Shown: positions 34,534 to 43,946, counted from the first letter of the stretch. The stretch is 57,787 nt of DNA from a candidate division FCPU426 bacterium (GCA_030591525.1 JAUVAV010000018.1:1-57787); one strand, 5' to 3'. Notes: generated from the sequence alone by a model not told the origin. A program made the numbers and translations.

Positions 34534-35544
34534 ATGATTTCGAGCCTGTATATTTTCCTGATAGCGTTTGCGATAGGTCTGGGACTGACCCCGGCAGCCG
34601 GATGGCTGGCCCGGCGGCTGAAGATACTGGATCATCCGGATGAATGTTTAAAACGGCATGAGAAGCCCGTGCCATATCTCGGAGGACTGGCGGTTTACCT
34701 GGGGTTCATGATATCCCTGGTGGGAGTAAAGTTATGGCAGGACGGGACCGTGATCGGCATAGTAGGAGTGATTACCGGGACAACGCTGATAGTTATTCTG
34801 GGACTGATAGATGATAAACACAGTCTGTCACCCCTGATAAAATTTATCGGGCAGACCACGGCGGTGCTGATTTTAATTATTTGCAATATGCGTCTTCAAT
34901 TCATTCATCAGCCCATGTTATCCATAGTGCTGACCGTTTTCTGGGTAGTAGGCGTAACCAATGCCATGAACCTGATAGATGTCATGGACGGATTGTCGTC
35001 CGGAGTAAGCATAATTGCCGCGGCTGTCTTTTTTATGATCGCGGCCCAGAACGGCCGGTTAAATGATATGTACATCGTGGCAGCGCTGGGCGGAGCAGCA
35101 CTGGGTTTTATTCCGCATAATTTTCCCCGTGCCCGTATTTATCTCGGAGATACCGGGGCCCTGATGATGGGGTTTGTACTCGCAGCGGTGGCAGTAGGCG
35201 AGAGTTACTCGAGGATTAATCCCCTGGCAGTGCTGGCGCCGCTCTTAATTTTAGCCGTGCCAATTTTTGACACTTTGTTCATCATGTTTATCCGGCATCG
35301 CCGCGGAGACTCAATGTTCCGGGGCAGCCCGGATCATCTGGCTCTGCGCATGGTTAAAATGGGCCTTAGCCGGAAGCAAACCGTGTTCATCCTATGGGGC
35401 GCGAGCTTGAGTTTGGGATTAATTGCCTACGCTTCGATACAAATGACCATGCAGTGGTCGCTGCTAATATATCTCGGGATCGGGCTGCTGGCATTATTCA
35501 TAGCCGAGCGCCTGGGCGGTTTTTCCAGGCAGGAGCCGAAATGA
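34534..35544 (+). CDS. WecA/MraY-type undecaprenyl-phosphate sugar-1-phosphate transferase
   Basis: A 336-residue polytopic membrane enzyme with about ten helices. Family motifs are present: PYLGGLAVY, the catalytic Asp pair in GLIDDKHSL, NAMNLIDVMDGL and the cytoplasmic loop FIRHRRGDSMFRGSPDHL with its His cluster. The histidine loop and LIDVMDGL are closer to WecA/TagO (GlcNAc-1-phosphate to polyprenyl phosphate) than to MraY. It would start a lipid-linked glycan. It overlaps the next gene by four bases. Confidence 0.9.
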   Translation: MISSLYIFLIAFAIGLGLTPAAGWLARRLKILDHPDECLKRHEKPVPYLGGLAVYLGFMISLVGVKLWQDGTVIGIVGVITGTTLIVILGLIDDKHSLSPLIKFIGQTTAVLILIICNMRLQFIHQPMLSIVLTVFWVVGVTNAMNLIDVMDGLSSGVSIIAAAVFFMIAAQNGRLNDMYIVAALGGAALGFIPHNFPRARIYLGDTGALMMGFVLAAVAVGESYSRINPLAVLAPLLILAVPIFDTLFIMFIRHRRGDSMFRGSPDHLALRMVKMGLSRKQTVFILWGASLSLGLIAYASIQMTMQWSLLIYLGIGLLALFIAERLGGFSRQEPK

Positions 35545-36833
35545 GCGCCCAAGGCCGGGACGAAGGATTGGTGATTCTGGGCGCAGGCCTGACCGGACTT
35601 TCCGCTGCCTATTATGCCGGGCCCGGCGCCAGAATATTTGAAGCCGAGGCCCAGGCCGGGGGGGTTTGCGTTACGGATAGGGAGGGACCCTACAGCTTTG
35701 ACCGGGCCGGCCACCTGCTGCATTTGCGTACGAGGGAAGTGCAGCGTTTAATCCAAAAACTTTTACCGGGGCGGTTTCAAATCCTGGCGCGGGATGCGCG
35801 CGTTCATCTCATGGATACCGCGGTGCGCTACCCTATTCAGGCCAATACCTTTGGGCTATTGCCGGAGATTAAAGGGGATTGCATCCGCCGCTATTTAGAA
35901 GCCGCGGTTTTAATGAAAAAGCGTCCGCGTAATTTCCAGGAATGGACCCAAGCGACTTTTGGCAAGAGCCTTTCCCGGCTTTTCTTTGAACCGTATAACC
36001 ATAAACTCTGGACCATTCCGCCCTCTGATCTGACCCTGGAGTGGATGAAAAGTTATGTGCCCCAGCCTGATTGCAGCCGCGTGATCAGAGGCGCGTTTGC
36101 GGATATTCCGGAAGGCGGAGGATATAACGCGGAGTTTTGTTATCCTCAGACCGGCGGAATTGGAATCCTGGGGCAGGCCCTCGCTGCGAATATTTCCCGG
36201 CTAAGCCTGAATGCCCGGGCGGTAAGCGTGGCTCCCCGCCGCCGGACCGTGGATATAATCGGACCGGGAAGAATCACCTGGCAGCGGCTGATCTCTACCC
36301 TGCCCTTACCCGCGTTAGTGGCTATGCTGGAAGAGCCGCCCCGCAAGATATTGGAAGCTGCGCAGCAGTTGTGTTCCAACTCGGTTATAATTGTGAACCT
36401 GGGCGTGCGATGTTCCCGGCGGCATCCTGCCCACTGGCTCTATTTTCCAGAAGCGGAATATTCCTTCTACCGGGTGGGTTTTCCCTCTAACTATGGACGG
36501 ATGGCACCCCGGGGGATCAGTGTGTTGAGCGCCGAGGTGGCCGTCAAGGCCGGCACCGGCTGGGAAGGACGGAAGAAGTTAGCCTGCCGGGTGCGCCGGG
36601 ATTTAATCAAAGCCGGGCTGCTGGGAAAAAAAGATGTAATTGAAAAAGAATATTTGCAATATCTGCCATATGCATATGTGATTTATGATAAAAACCATTT
36701 CTCGGCCCGTAAAATTATTTTGGACTACCTAGAATCGCAAGGAATAAAAAGTGTAGGACGCTGGGGTGGTTGGGAATACTCCGCCATGGAGGATGCCATT
36801 CTGGCAGGTAAGCAAGCGGTTCTGAAAAAATAG
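35541..36833 (+). CDS. FAD-dependent amine-oxidase/UDP-galactopyranose-mutase-like oxidoreductase
   Basis: A 430-residue flavoprotein. The N-terminal VILGAGLTGLSAAYYAG is the dinucleotide-binding motif and the C-terminal SVGRWGGWEYSAMEDAI the second FAD contact. Middle segments (FFEPYNHKLWTIPP) resemble NAD(P)-binding proteins found in polysaccharide loci and related to UDP-galactopyranose mutase. The ATG at 35541 overlaps the previous stop by four bases and is chosen over an upstream extension. It likely acts on a glycan or nucleotide sugar in this locus. Confidence 0.82.
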   Translation: MSAQGRDEGLVILGAGLTGLSAAYYAGPGARIFEAEAQAGGVCVTDREGPYSFDRAGHLLHLRTREVQRLIQKLLPGRFQILARDARVHLMDTAVRYPIQANTFGLLPEIKGDCIRRYLEAAVLMKKRPRNFQEWTQATFGKSLSRLFFEPYNHKLWTIPPSDLTLEWMKSYVPQPDCSRVIRGAFADIPEGGGYNAEFCYPQTGGIGILGQALAANISRLSLNARAVSVAPRRRTVDIIGPGRITWQRLISTLPLPALVAMLEEPPRKILEAAQQLCSNSVIIVNLGVRCSRRHPAHWLYFPEAEYSFYRVGFPSNYGRMAPRGISVLSAEVAVKAGTGWEGRKKLACRVRRDLIKAGLLGKKDVIEKEYLQYLPYAYVIYDKNHFSARKIILDYLESQGIKSVGRWGGWEYSAMEDAILAGKQAVLKK

Positions 36834-36848
36834 GAAAGGGAAATAAAT

Positions 36849-37529
36849 ATGAAAACACGAAATTATTTAATTTCAATATTTCTGGGCATGTTTATTTTTT
36901 TTGCGGCTATGGCCGGTGCCCGGGCCGGGAGCGGAAATCAATGTAAAGATACGCTGGGGTTGAATTGGAGCTTCCTAATAGGTGATGGATTCTATGAAAC
37001 CACCTATGCGGTTGTCGGCATGACCACCTATGGAGTTATGGCTGAGATGGTCCGGGGAATTGAAATTCCAACTGTGCCCGGATTAGAGGTCGGCCTGGCT
37101 CCCGGCTTCATGATGATGATGGGCCAGAATTCTTTTGCAGTGTTGGCTGACTGGCCCACGGCCTATACCCAGGACTGGAAAGTGAAGAGAGTAATTATGG
37201 GACCCACTTTAATGGCGAAATATATGTACTCATTTAACGCGGGTCCGCTGGAAATCGGGATCGAGAACAGCTTCGGAGCCGGATACTTATTTCAGCGTGT
37301 GGTTTGGGAGTGGGTGAATAGGGAAAATTCTAATATGGGAAACAACGGGTCATTAGATCAAAGATCTCTGGAACCATTGGTGAATTTAGGTCTGGAAGTT
37401 AAATGGCCGCTGGGAGAAATTTCCAAGCTGGGAGCGTCTTTTCACGGAATGCTGACGCCGTTGAAGGCCGGAGATTTCACCAATCCCCTCATCCTGAAAT
37501 GCGGTATTAATTATCATGTGAATTTTTAG
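36849..37529 (+). CDS. Putative outer-membrane beta-barrel protein
   Basis: A 226-residue protein with a signal peptide (about 1-26, ending ARA). The rest alternates hydrophobic and polar residues in short strands rich in Gly, Tyr and Met, and ends in Phe (YHVNF), as do many outer-membrane barrels. It starts 15 bases after the FAD gene. No specific family is recognised; methionine-rich MMMMG is odd but not diagnostic. Confidence 0.7.
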   Translation: MKTRNYLISIFLGMFIFFAAMAGARAGSGNQCKDTLGLNWSFLIGDGFYETTYAVVGMTTYGVMAEMVRGIEIPTVPGLEVGLAPGFMMMMGQNSFAVLADWPTAYTQDWKVKRVIMGPTLMAKYMYSFNAGPLEIGIENSFGAGYLFQRVVWEWVNRENSNMGNNGSLDQRSLEPLVNLGLEVKWPLGEISKLGASFHGMLTPLKAGDFTNPLILKCGINYHVNF

Positions 37530-37605
37530 AAAAGCACCATCGGCGGCGTCCTGATTGACCGGCTATTCACTGGGGTTGAATCAGCGGAAGATAATGATAT
37601 AAAAA

Positions 37606-37661
37606 AATGTGACGCCTGCTGTAATACATTATGGATAACAATACCCGGCAGGCGTCACATT
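37606..37661. other. Long stem-loop after the outer-membrane gene
   Basis: AATGTGACGCCTGC and GCAGGCGTCACATT pair over 14 bases with a loop of about 27. No T-run follows on either strand, so a classical terminator is doubtful. Confidence 0.55.
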
Positions 37662-37667
37662 AATTGA

Positions 37668-37744
37668 ATTTGTCTCTCGCCCCGTTCTGGCCGCCTTGCA
37701 GTGGCCAGCCTCTTTAGGGAGGTTGTGCCCTGGCGATGACAAAT
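37668..37744. ncRNA. Possible structured RNA or palindromic element (three-way junction)
   Basis: ATTTGTC..TCGCC pairs with GGCGA.GACAAAT to form an outer stem enclosing two hairpins, TGGCC/GGCCA and CCTC/GAGG. The arrangement is a three-way junction on either strand, 78 bases before a glycosyltransferase start. I could not match it to a known riboswitch class; a mobile palindromic repeat is equally possible. Confidence 0.35.
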
Positions 37745-37821
37745 CAATAAGCTACATTTTTAGTATAGCACCGGAGACCGGGAAAAGCAAACGCTATCGT
37801 ATGAAAGGGGCCGTATAAAGC

Positions 37822-38967
37822 GTGGAACCGATTCGTCTGATGATGGTGATTACCCGCCTGGAACTGGGCGGAGCCCAGCAGATGGTGCTTAATCTTCTGC
37901 GCCAGCTTCCGCGCCGTAAGTATCAGCTCTATTTAGTAGCCGGCCGGGGAGGGCTGCTGGACGAGGAAGCCCGGAGCCTGGAGCAAGTGGAAGTGCATTT
38001 ATGGCCAGGATTCAAGCACCCGATTCGGCCATTACAGGATATAGTGAACCTGCTCCGATTGGCGGCATTAATGCGGAGTAAAAAGATAAATATAGTACAT
38101 ACGCATAGCTCCAAGGCCGGTGTGCTGGGACGAATAGCCGCCTGGCTGGCCAATGTGCCAATCGTGCTGCATACAATTCATGGCTGGCCTTTTCATGAGT
38201 ATCAATTCCGGCTCTGGCGATGGTGCTTAATTTTAGTAGAACGGATCGCGGCCCGTTTAGCAACGCGCTTGATAGCGGTTTCGGAAGCCACGCGTTGTCA
38301 GGGGTTGAAAAACCGGATTGGCAGGGAGAAACAGTATACGGTTATTCTTCCGGGATCGGACCTTCGGGCTTTTGCTCCGGCCGGGGAAGAGGTGAGGCGG
38401 TCAGTACGTGAATCGTTTGGTTTTGCCTCAGAGGCGCTTCTAGTGGGAATGGTGGCGTGTTTGAAGCCTCAAAAAGCCCCGGAAGATTTTGTGCGGGCAG
38501 CGGTCTATGTGGCAGAGCGGGAGCCGCGGACTCGTTTTCTGCTAGTGGGCGACGGTCAACAGAGAAAGTACGTGGAACAGGAGATACTCTGCAGGGGATT
38601 GCAGGACAAGTTTATTTTAGCCGGGTGGCGTAGGGATGTTCCCCGCCTTATGGCTGCCCTGGATATACTGGTGCTTTCTTCTCTATGGGAAGGCCTGCCC
38701 TGTGTTTTTGCCCAAGCTCAAGCCTGCGGCCTGCCAGTAGTGGCTACGGATGTAGCAGGAGCGCGTGAAGCCATAGAACCCGGAAAAACCGGTATTCTGG
38801 TTCCACCCAAAAATCCTCAGGCCATGGGCCGGGAGATTGTTAATATATTGAAGTCCGAATCAATCCGCCGGAACATGGGAAGAGCGGCTTTAAACAGCAC
38901 GCGCAAGTTCGGACTGGATATTATGTTGGACCGGCATGATGAATTATATCGGGAGTGCCTGCAATGA
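37822..38967 (+). CDS. Family 4 glycosyltransferase
   Basis: A 381-residue GT-B enzyme. RLELGGAQQMVLNLL near the N-terminus, THSSKAGVLGRIAA and the C-terminal donor-site region SSLWEGLPCVFAQAQACGLPVVATD are typical of GT4 glycosyltransferases. The start is GTG at 37822 with AAAGGGG upstream. Although the surface-glycan genes lie before it, the next gene (peptidase) overlaps it by four bases, so it leads the housekeeping transcription unit. Confidence 0.88.
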   Translation: MEPIRLMMVITRLELGGAQQMVLNLLRQLPRRKYQLYLVAGRGGLLDEEARSLEQVEVHLWPGFKHPIRPLQDIVNLLRLAALMRSKKINIVHTHSSKAGVLGRIAAWLANVPIVLHTIHGWPFHEYQFRLWRWCLILVERIAARLATRLIAVSEATRCQGLKNRIGREKQYTVILPGSDLRAFAPAGEEVRRSVRESFGFASEALLVGMVACLKPQKAPEDFVRAAVYVAEREPRTRFLLVGDGQQRKYVEQEILCRGLQDKFILAGWRRDVPRLMAALDILVLSSLWEGLPCVFAQAQACGLPVVATDVAGAREAIEPGKTGILVPPKNPQAMGREIVNILKSESIRRNMGRAALNSTRKFGLDIMLDRHDELYRECLQ

Positions 38968-40079
38968 GCAGGCTGGAGCGTTTGCGCCGGGAAGTTCAAT
39001 TACGCGGCTGGGATGCGCTGTGGATTGCCAATCCCATCAACCGGCAGTATTTAACGGGTTTTACCGGCAGTGCGGGGTGGTTACTAATCCCGGGCAAGCC
39101 CGTTCCGGGAAGCCGGCGCAGCACCCGGCTGATTACGGATGGCCGCTATGCCGAGCAGGCCAAGCAGGAAAGCCGGGGAGTCCGGATAATTGTTTCACAT
39201 AAGAGCCCTTTGCAGTGTCTGGCTGAAAACCTGAAAAATTGGGGCATTATAAACATGGGCTTTGAGGATGCGCAGGTTACGGTTCAGGAATGGCAACGGC
39301 TCCTGAAATTAAAAAAAGGAGTAAAAGGCTGCTGGGCTTCGGGTTTGGTGGAAAAGGCCCGGGCGATCAAGGATCAAGAGGAAATTACCGCGCTTCGCCG
39401 GGCAGTAAGAATAGCTGAGCAGGCTTATGCCAAAGTAATTCAGGAAATAAAAATCGGTATGTGTGAACGGGAAATTGCTTTTCGCCTGGAGAAGGCCATG
39501 CTGGAAGCCGGGGGAGAAGCAACAGCTTTTCCTATTATCGTGGCTTCCGGACCACGTTCGTCATTGCCGCATGCCCAGCCTACCAGCCGCCGATTAAAGG
39601 CCGGGGATCTCGTGATTATAGATTTTGGGTGTAAATATAAAGGGTATAATTCGGACTTGACAAGGACAGTAGTGGTTGCTAAAATGACTTCTCGTCAGAG
39701 AGAAATGTACAAAATAGTAAAAAAAGCACAAAAAAGTGCTGAAAAAATGCTGGTTTCAGGCGAAAAGGCTGCTGAATCAGATAAAAAAGCGCGAAAAATT
39801 TTCTACAAAGCCGGACTAGAGAAATATTTTATTCATAGCTTAGGACACGGCATAGGTCTGGAAGTCCACGAATCTCCAAGATTGTCTTTATTATCTTCGG
39901 CCCGCTTGGCTGCGGGGATGACAGTTACTTGTGAACCTGGTGTTTATCTACCTGGCTGGGGAGGGATACGAATAGAAGATGATATTTTAGTGGGCAGGGA
40001 GTCCGCCCAAGGGCTTTCAATATCTCCGGAGGAACTGCCAATCGTAGGCAGAGGACGCCCTAGGAGTTTGAGCAATTGA
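38964..40079 (+). CDS. M24 aminopeptidase (Xaa-Pro type)
   Basis: A 371-residue creatinase/aminopeptidase-fold enzyme removing N-terminal residues, usually next to proline. The five metal ligands can be placed: D in VIIDFGCKYK, D in SDLTRTVV, H in SLGHGIGLEVHES, and Glu in TCEPGVYLPGWGG and in RIEDDI. ATG 38964 overlaps the previous stop (ATGA) with GGGAG eight bases upstream. The last codons and the TGA stop lie inside the left inverted end of the mobile-like element at 40062. Confidence 0.92.
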   Translation: MSRLERLRREVQLRGWDALWIANPINRQYLTGFTGSAGWLLIPGKPVPGSRRSTRLITDGRYAEQAKQESRGVRIIVSHKSPLQCLAENLKNWGIINMGFEDAQVTVQEWQRLLKLKKGVKGCWASGLVEKARAIKDQEEITALRRAVRIAEQAYAKVIQEIKIGMCEREIAFRLEKAMLEAGGEATAFPIIVASGPRSSLPHAQPTSRRLKAGDLVIIDFGCKYKGYNSDLTRTVVVAKMTSRQREMYKIVKKAQKSAEKMLVSGEKAAESDKKARKIFYKAGLEKYFIHSLGHGIGLEVHESPRLSLLSSARLAAGMTVTCEPGVYLPGWGGIRIEDDILVGRESAQGLSISPEELPIVGRGRPRSLSN

Positions 40080-40180
40080 GAATTGAACAATAGAGCAATA
40101 GAAAAACTCAATTGCGGTCTATTTTCTATTGTTCAATTGCTCAGGAATTAAAAAAACCGACTAAATGCTCAAGCTCGCCT
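40062..40180. mobile_element. MITE-like element 1 with inverted ends
   Basis: AGGAGTTTGAGCAATTGAG at the left matches, inverted, CGACTAAATGCTCAAGCTC at the right. Inside, GAGCAATTGA/TCAATTGCTC and a TAGAAAAACTCAATTGCGG core form nested dyads. The ends match those at 51386-51538, and the core resembles the tRNA-associated repeats. It carries no gene. The pepP-like stop codon lies within its left end. Confidence 0.65.
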
Positions 40181-40210
40181 GCAGCAGATATAACAGGAGG
40201 ATTTTTATTA

Positions 40211-40774
40211 ATGGGAATAGTAATTTCTAATGATGCCAAGCCCGGGACTTACCTGGAAATGGACGGCAATCTTTATTGTGTGCTGGAATATAATCACGTC
40301 AAGCCGGGCAAAGGCGGGGCTTTTATCCGCCTGAAACTTCGCAACCTGCGTCAGGGCACGGTAGTGGACAGGACCATCAATTCCGGGGAGAAACTGCAAT
40401 CTCCGGAAGTGGAAGAAAAGAAAATGCAGTACCTTTACCAGCAGGGAGCAGAATACGTTTTTATGGACCAGGATACGTATGAACAGACCACCTTGACTCG
40501 TGAAACCCTGGGAGATAGGCTTAATTGGTTAAAGGAAGAGACCATAGTAGATATGATGATGTACCAGGGGGAGCCGCTTACGATCCAGGTTCCTTTTAAA
40601 GTTGAGCTGAAAATTGTTGATACCGAACCAGGGGTGCGGGGTAATACGGTGACCAATGTTACCAAGGAAGCGGTTCTCGAAACCGGAGCGAAAGTTCAGG
40701 TTCCCCACTTCGTGGAAGCGGGAACCGTGGTTAGAATCGACACCCGGACCGGACAATATCTTGAGCGGGTGTAA
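40211..40774 (+). CDS. efp: Elongation factor P
   Basis: A 187-residue translation factor that rescues ribosomes stalled at polyproline. The start at 40211 has AGGAGG ten bases upstream and gives the normal length. The modifiable lysine is K34 in HVKPGKGGAF, the lysylation or hydroxylation site of the family. S1-like C-terminal motifs (NVTKEAVLETGAKVQVPHFVEAG) are complete. Proximity to pepP-like and acc genes is common in bacteria. Confidence 0.96.
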   Translation: MGIVISNDAKPGTYLEMDGNLYCVLEYNHVKPGKGGAFIRLKLRNLRQGTVVDRTINSGEKLQSPEVEEKKMQYLYQQGAEYVFMDQDTYEQTTLTRETLGDRLNWLKEETIVDMMMYQGEPLTIQVPFKVELKIVDTEPGVRGNTVTNVTKEAVLETGAKVQVPHFVEAGTVVRIDTRTGQYLERV

Positions 40775-40853
40775 GCAACCAGACAACCACAGAAAGGCGG
40801 TGGCAAGAGTGCAGAGTGAACGCAGTTCCAGGAAGGAAAGAGAATCCGGACCT

Positions 40854-41333
40854 TTGAGCATAAAATCCCTAAAAAAAATTATTACCATAATGAACCGGGC
40901 GAAAATCACGGAACTTGACCTGGAACAGGATGGAGTAAAAATACATTTGCGCAAGGGGCCTACGCGGGAGGAACTGGCAGGATCCATTATGCAACCCCTG
41001 CCCCAAGCGGCGCCTATGCCGGTGGCGGTTCCCATGGCCGGACCGGGGCCTGCCCAGGCGGCGGCACCACCACCTTCGTTGCCCGCAAATCTTCATACCA
41101 TTACTTCGCCCATGGTAGGAACTTTTTACCGGGCACCCTCCCCGGAAGCCAATCCCTATGCGGAAACCGGGAGCCGGGTTGAGGAGAACACCATAGTATG
41201 CATAGTCGAAGCCATGAAGCTTATGAATGAGATTAAGGCCGAGGTGAAAGGCGTTATCAAGGAGATTCTGGTTGAAAACGCGCAGGCGGTCGAATTCGGC
41301 CAACCGCTTTTCCTGGTGGAGCGCAAAGGATGA
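40854..41333 (+). CDS. accB: Biotin carboxyl carrier protein of acetyl-CoA carboxylase
   Basis: A 159-residue carrier. The biotin attachment site is K122 in EAMKLMNEI, in a lipoyl-like domain (about 82-158). Residues 46-80 are a Pro/Ala linker. The start is uncertain: TTG at 40854 gives the family's normal opening [10 protein letters not shown], while GTG at 40809 would add 15 residues. It is followed by accC after three bases. It carries the carboxylated biotin for fatty-acid synthesis. Confidence 0.93.
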   Translation: MSIKSLKKIITIMNRAKITELDLEQDGVKIHLRKGPTREELAGSIMQPLPQAAPMPVAVPMAGPGPAQAAAPPPSLPANLHTITSPMVGTFYRAPSPEANPYAETGSRVEENTIVCIVEAMKLMNEIKAEVKGVIKEILVENAQAVEFGQPLFLVERKG

Positions 41334-41336
41334 GTG

Positions 41337-42683
41337 ATGTTTAGAAAAATATTGATCGCCAATCGCGGAGAGATCGCCCTGCGCATCATCCGCGCATGCC
41401 GTGAACTGGGTATTAAAACCGTGGCCGTGCATACCGAGGCGGACAACAACTCGCTGCATGTCCGGTATGCTGACGAAGATATATGTATTGGCCGGGGGCC
41501 TGCTAATACCAGCTATTTAAATATTCCGGTCGTGCTTTCAGCCGCGGAAATTTCGGATGCTGATGCGATTCATCCGGGATACGGTTTTTTAGCCGAGAAC
41601 GCCCACTTTGCGGAAATCTGCGAAGCCTGCAAGCTGGCCTTTATCGGACCCACGCCCGGTGCCATGCGGCGGCTGGGAGATAAAATAGAGGCCCGCCGGC
41701 TTATGAAAGAGGTGGGTTTGCCCATGCTGCCGGGATCGGACGGACCGGTGGATAATGAAGATGACGCCCTGCGCATGGCCCGACAGATCGGGTACCCGGT
41801 GATAATTAAAGCCTCAGCCGGCGGCGGCGGCCGGGGCATGCGCGTGGCGCATACGGATGTTTCCCTCTCAAACGCCTGGTTGACGGCCAAGAGCGAGGCG
41901 GGCGCGGCTTTTGGAAATGCCCAGGTATACCTTGAAAAATACCTGGAAGAACCGCGTCACGTAGAATTCCAGATAATCGCCGACCGGTACGGCAAGTGCG
42001 TTTGTTTAGGGGAGCGTGATTGCACGGTGCAGCGCAAACACCAAAAACTGATTGAGGAATCGCCTTCGCCTATCATGACGCCTGAAATCCGGGAACGGAT
42101 AAGCGCGCTGGTGGTGAAAGGAGCGCAGGCGGCAGGATACCATACTACCGGTACGGTGGAATTTCTGGTTGACAAACAGCTTAATTTTTACTTCATGGAG
42201 ATGAATACGCGTATCCAGGTGGAGCATCCGGTCACCGAGATGGTGACGGGCATAGATCTTATCAAGGAGCAAATCAAGGTGGCGGCCGGCGAACCCCTGA
42301 AGATTAGCGGGACGCACCCGCCCCAAGGGCATGCGATTGAATGCCGTATCAATGCCGAGGATCCGGCCAACGGTTTCATGCCTTCGCCGGGAACGGTTAC
42401 GAGTTTTCACATGCCGGGAGGTCCCGGTGTGCGCGTTGACACGCATGCTTATGCCGGATACAAGATCCCTCCTTATTATGACAGCCTGCTGGCCAAGCTG
42501 ATTACCCATGGTGCGGACCGTGACGAAGCGATTAAGCGCATGCTGCGCGCTCTGGATGAATTCGTAGTGGAAGGGGTAAAGACCACGATACCCTTTCATT
42601 TACAGGCATTGAGTAAGAATGCCTTTCATTCCGGGAAATTTTCCACGAATTTTGTAGAACTTTTTATGGACAACCGGCTCTGA
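41337..42683 (+). CDS. accC: Acetyl-CoA carboxylase biotin carboxylase subunit
   Basis: A 448-residue ATP-grasp enzyme that carboxylates the biotin on Acc[20 protein letters not shown], the glycine-rich [27 protein letters not shown] and ECRINAEDP are all canonical. ATG at 41337 (AAAGGA at 41325-41330) is better placed than GTG at 41334. Together with accB it forms the carboxylase half of the enzyme; accA/accD are not in the window. Confidence 0.97.
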   Translation: MFRKILIANRGEIALRIIRACRELGIKTVAVHTEADNNSLHVRYADEDICIGRGPANTSYLNIPVVLSAAEISDADAIHPGYGFLAENAHFAEICEACKLAFIGPTPGAMRRLGDKIEARRLMKEVGLPMLPGSDGPVDNEDDALRMARQIGYPVIIKASAGGGGRGMRVAHTDVSLSNAWLTAKSEAGAAFGNAQVYLEKYLEEPRHVEFQIIADRYGKCVCLGERDCTVQRKHQKLIEESPSPIMTPEIRERISALVVKGAQAAGYHTTGTVEFLVDKQLNFYFMEMNTRIQVEHPVTEMVTGIDLIKEQIKVAAGEPLKISGTHPPQGHAIECRINAEDPANGFMPSPGTVTSFHMPGGPGVRVDTHAYAGYKIPPYYDSLLAKLITHGADRDEAIKRMLRALDEFVVEGVKTTIPFHLQALSKNAFHSGKFSTNFVELFMDNRL

Positions 42684-42831
42684 GTTTGATATTTATTCAA
42701 TAGAACTTTTACCTGCCAGGCAGGCCGAACGGCGGGAAACCAATTACCCTGGGAGTTGATCACGCCCGGCCAAGCGGGGCCGGCAGGAGAAAAGCGGATC
42801 AAAAGCCGGGGCGGCAAGGAGGAAGGGAGTT

Positions 42832-43212
42832 ATGCAGGATAAGAACCAGAATGAGTTGGGAACTATCCGGATTTCTGATGAAGCGATAGCAGTAATCGCA
42901 GGACTGGCTGCTTTGGAGATAGCAGGCGTGGCCTCCCTGGCGCAGGGAACCGTCGATGGGATTGCTGAAATGCTGGGGGTCAAGGCTTCCCAGGGCCGCG
43001 GCGTCAAGGTCGAGGTTCGCAATGAGGAAGTGACTATCGAGATAAACCTGTTAATTGAATTTGGCGTTGAGATACCGAGTGTATGCCAAAAGGTCCAGGA
43101 CAATGTCCGGGAGTCGGTGGAAGATATGACCGGCCTGAACGTCGCTATGGTTAACATTTCCGTGCAAGGCGTTAAAATGAAAAACGGTAAAAAACCTGCA
43201 CCCTTGCGATAA
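42832..43212 (+). CDS. Asp23/Gls24 family protein
   Basis: A 126-residue protein of the Asp23 envelope-stress family, with ISDEAIAVIAGLAALEIAGV, KVEVRNEEVTIEINLLIEFGV and the C-terminal VNISVQGVK. In Firmicutes the Asp23 protein is anchored to the membrane by AmaP, and the following gene is AmaP-like. Its start has a good GGAGGAAGGGAG upstream. The function is thought to be cell-envelope homeostasis. Confidence 0.9.
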   Translation: MQDKNQNELGTIRISDEAIAVIAGLAALEIAGVASLAQGTVDGIAEMLGVKASQGRGVKVEVRNEEVTIEINLLIEFGVEIPSVCQKVQDNVRESVEDMTGLNVAMVNISVQGVKMKNGKKPAPLR

Positions 43213-43242
43213 AAAGGAAAAATCCAGCGGGAGGAAATCAGT

Positions 43243-43860
43243 ATGCGAACTTTGAATATAGCAACGATGGCAATCGGAATCGCGTTTCTAATGTTATTGG
43301 GGATACTGGCTTTGGCCGGGGCGGTGTATCCGGCAATTTTCCTGGTTTTGGGCGATGCGATTGCCGGGCCGTTGGCGTATGCCATCGAAAGCGTTATGGG
43401 ACGTTCCCTGGCTTTGCTGGCCGGGCTGTCCCTGTTAGCCGGCGGAGTTTATTTTGTGCTGGGAAATATTAAGGCTTCGCGCCGGGAACGTACCGTGGTC
43501 TTGCAGAATCCCATAGGCGAAGTAAAAGTATCCCTGCCGGCGATAGAAGATTTCGCCCGCGTTTTAAAAGGCAAGATAGAAGGATTGCGGGATATCAAGG
43601 GAAAAGTAATATTCCGCCGGCGAGGGTTGAAAGTAAGCGCGCGAATTTCCGTGCTCTCGGATTACAGTATTGCAGAGGTAAGCCAAAAAGTCCAGGAGGG
43701 CATACGCAATTATATCCAGAACATTTTAGGGATTGAACAGGAGATAAACCCGACCGTGATAGTTACCAAGGTCGTGAACCGGGAAAAATCGGGCATCGGC
43801 GGAGCCATAAAAACCACACGAGGAGATTCCGAGAGCAGCGGCGAAGAAACGCTTAAGTAG
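43243..43860 (+). CDS. AmaP-like membrane anchor protein
   Basis: A 205-residue protein with two membrane helices (about 8-32 and 55-75) around a short loop. The cytoplasmic part (80-190) is an Asp23-like fold (LPAIEDFARVLKG, VSARISVLSDYSIAEVSQKVQ). The membrane helices plus C-terminal domain match AmaP. It sits 30 bases behind the Asp23 gene and probably tethers it. Confidence 0.85.
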   Translation: MRTLNIATMAIGIAFLMLLGILALAGAVYPAIFLVLGDAIAGPLAYAIESVMGRSLALLAGLSLLAGGVYFVLGNIKASRRERTVVLQNPIGEVKVSLPAIEDFARVLKGKIEGLRDIKGKVIFRRRGLKVSARISVLSDYSIAEVSQKVQEGIRNYIQNILGIEQEINPTVIVTKVVNREKSGIGGAIKTTRGDSESSGEETLK

Positions 43861-43888
43861 CGCTGGTTTCCGGCAGGGAATGAATACG

Positions 43889-43926
43889 CCTCGTGGGTCT
43901 GCAATGAAGGCTCACGGGGTTTTTTT
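43889..43926 (+). terminator. Intrinsic terminator
   Basis: CCTCGTGGGTC pairs with GGCTCACGGGG over 11 bases (with G-T pairs), nine-base loop, followed immediately by seven T residues. It closes the Asp23/AmaP unit. Confidence 0.85.
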
Positions 43927-43946
43927 ATAGAAAGGCGTAAAAAAGC

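Noticed and set aside
35394-35540. Longer start for the FAD oxidoreductase
   Set aside because: It would overlap the membrane transferase; the ATGA overlap at 35541 is the normal arrangement.
40112-40210. Longer start for efp
   Set aside because: Lies in a mobile-like element; AGGAGG and family length support 40211.
40869-41459. 196-codon minus-strand frame over accB/accC
   Set aside because: Antisense of two well-recognised genes.
43860-43946. TPP riboswitch ahead of the thiamine genes
   Set aside because: The short gap holds only the terminator; no TPP consensus segments were visible.
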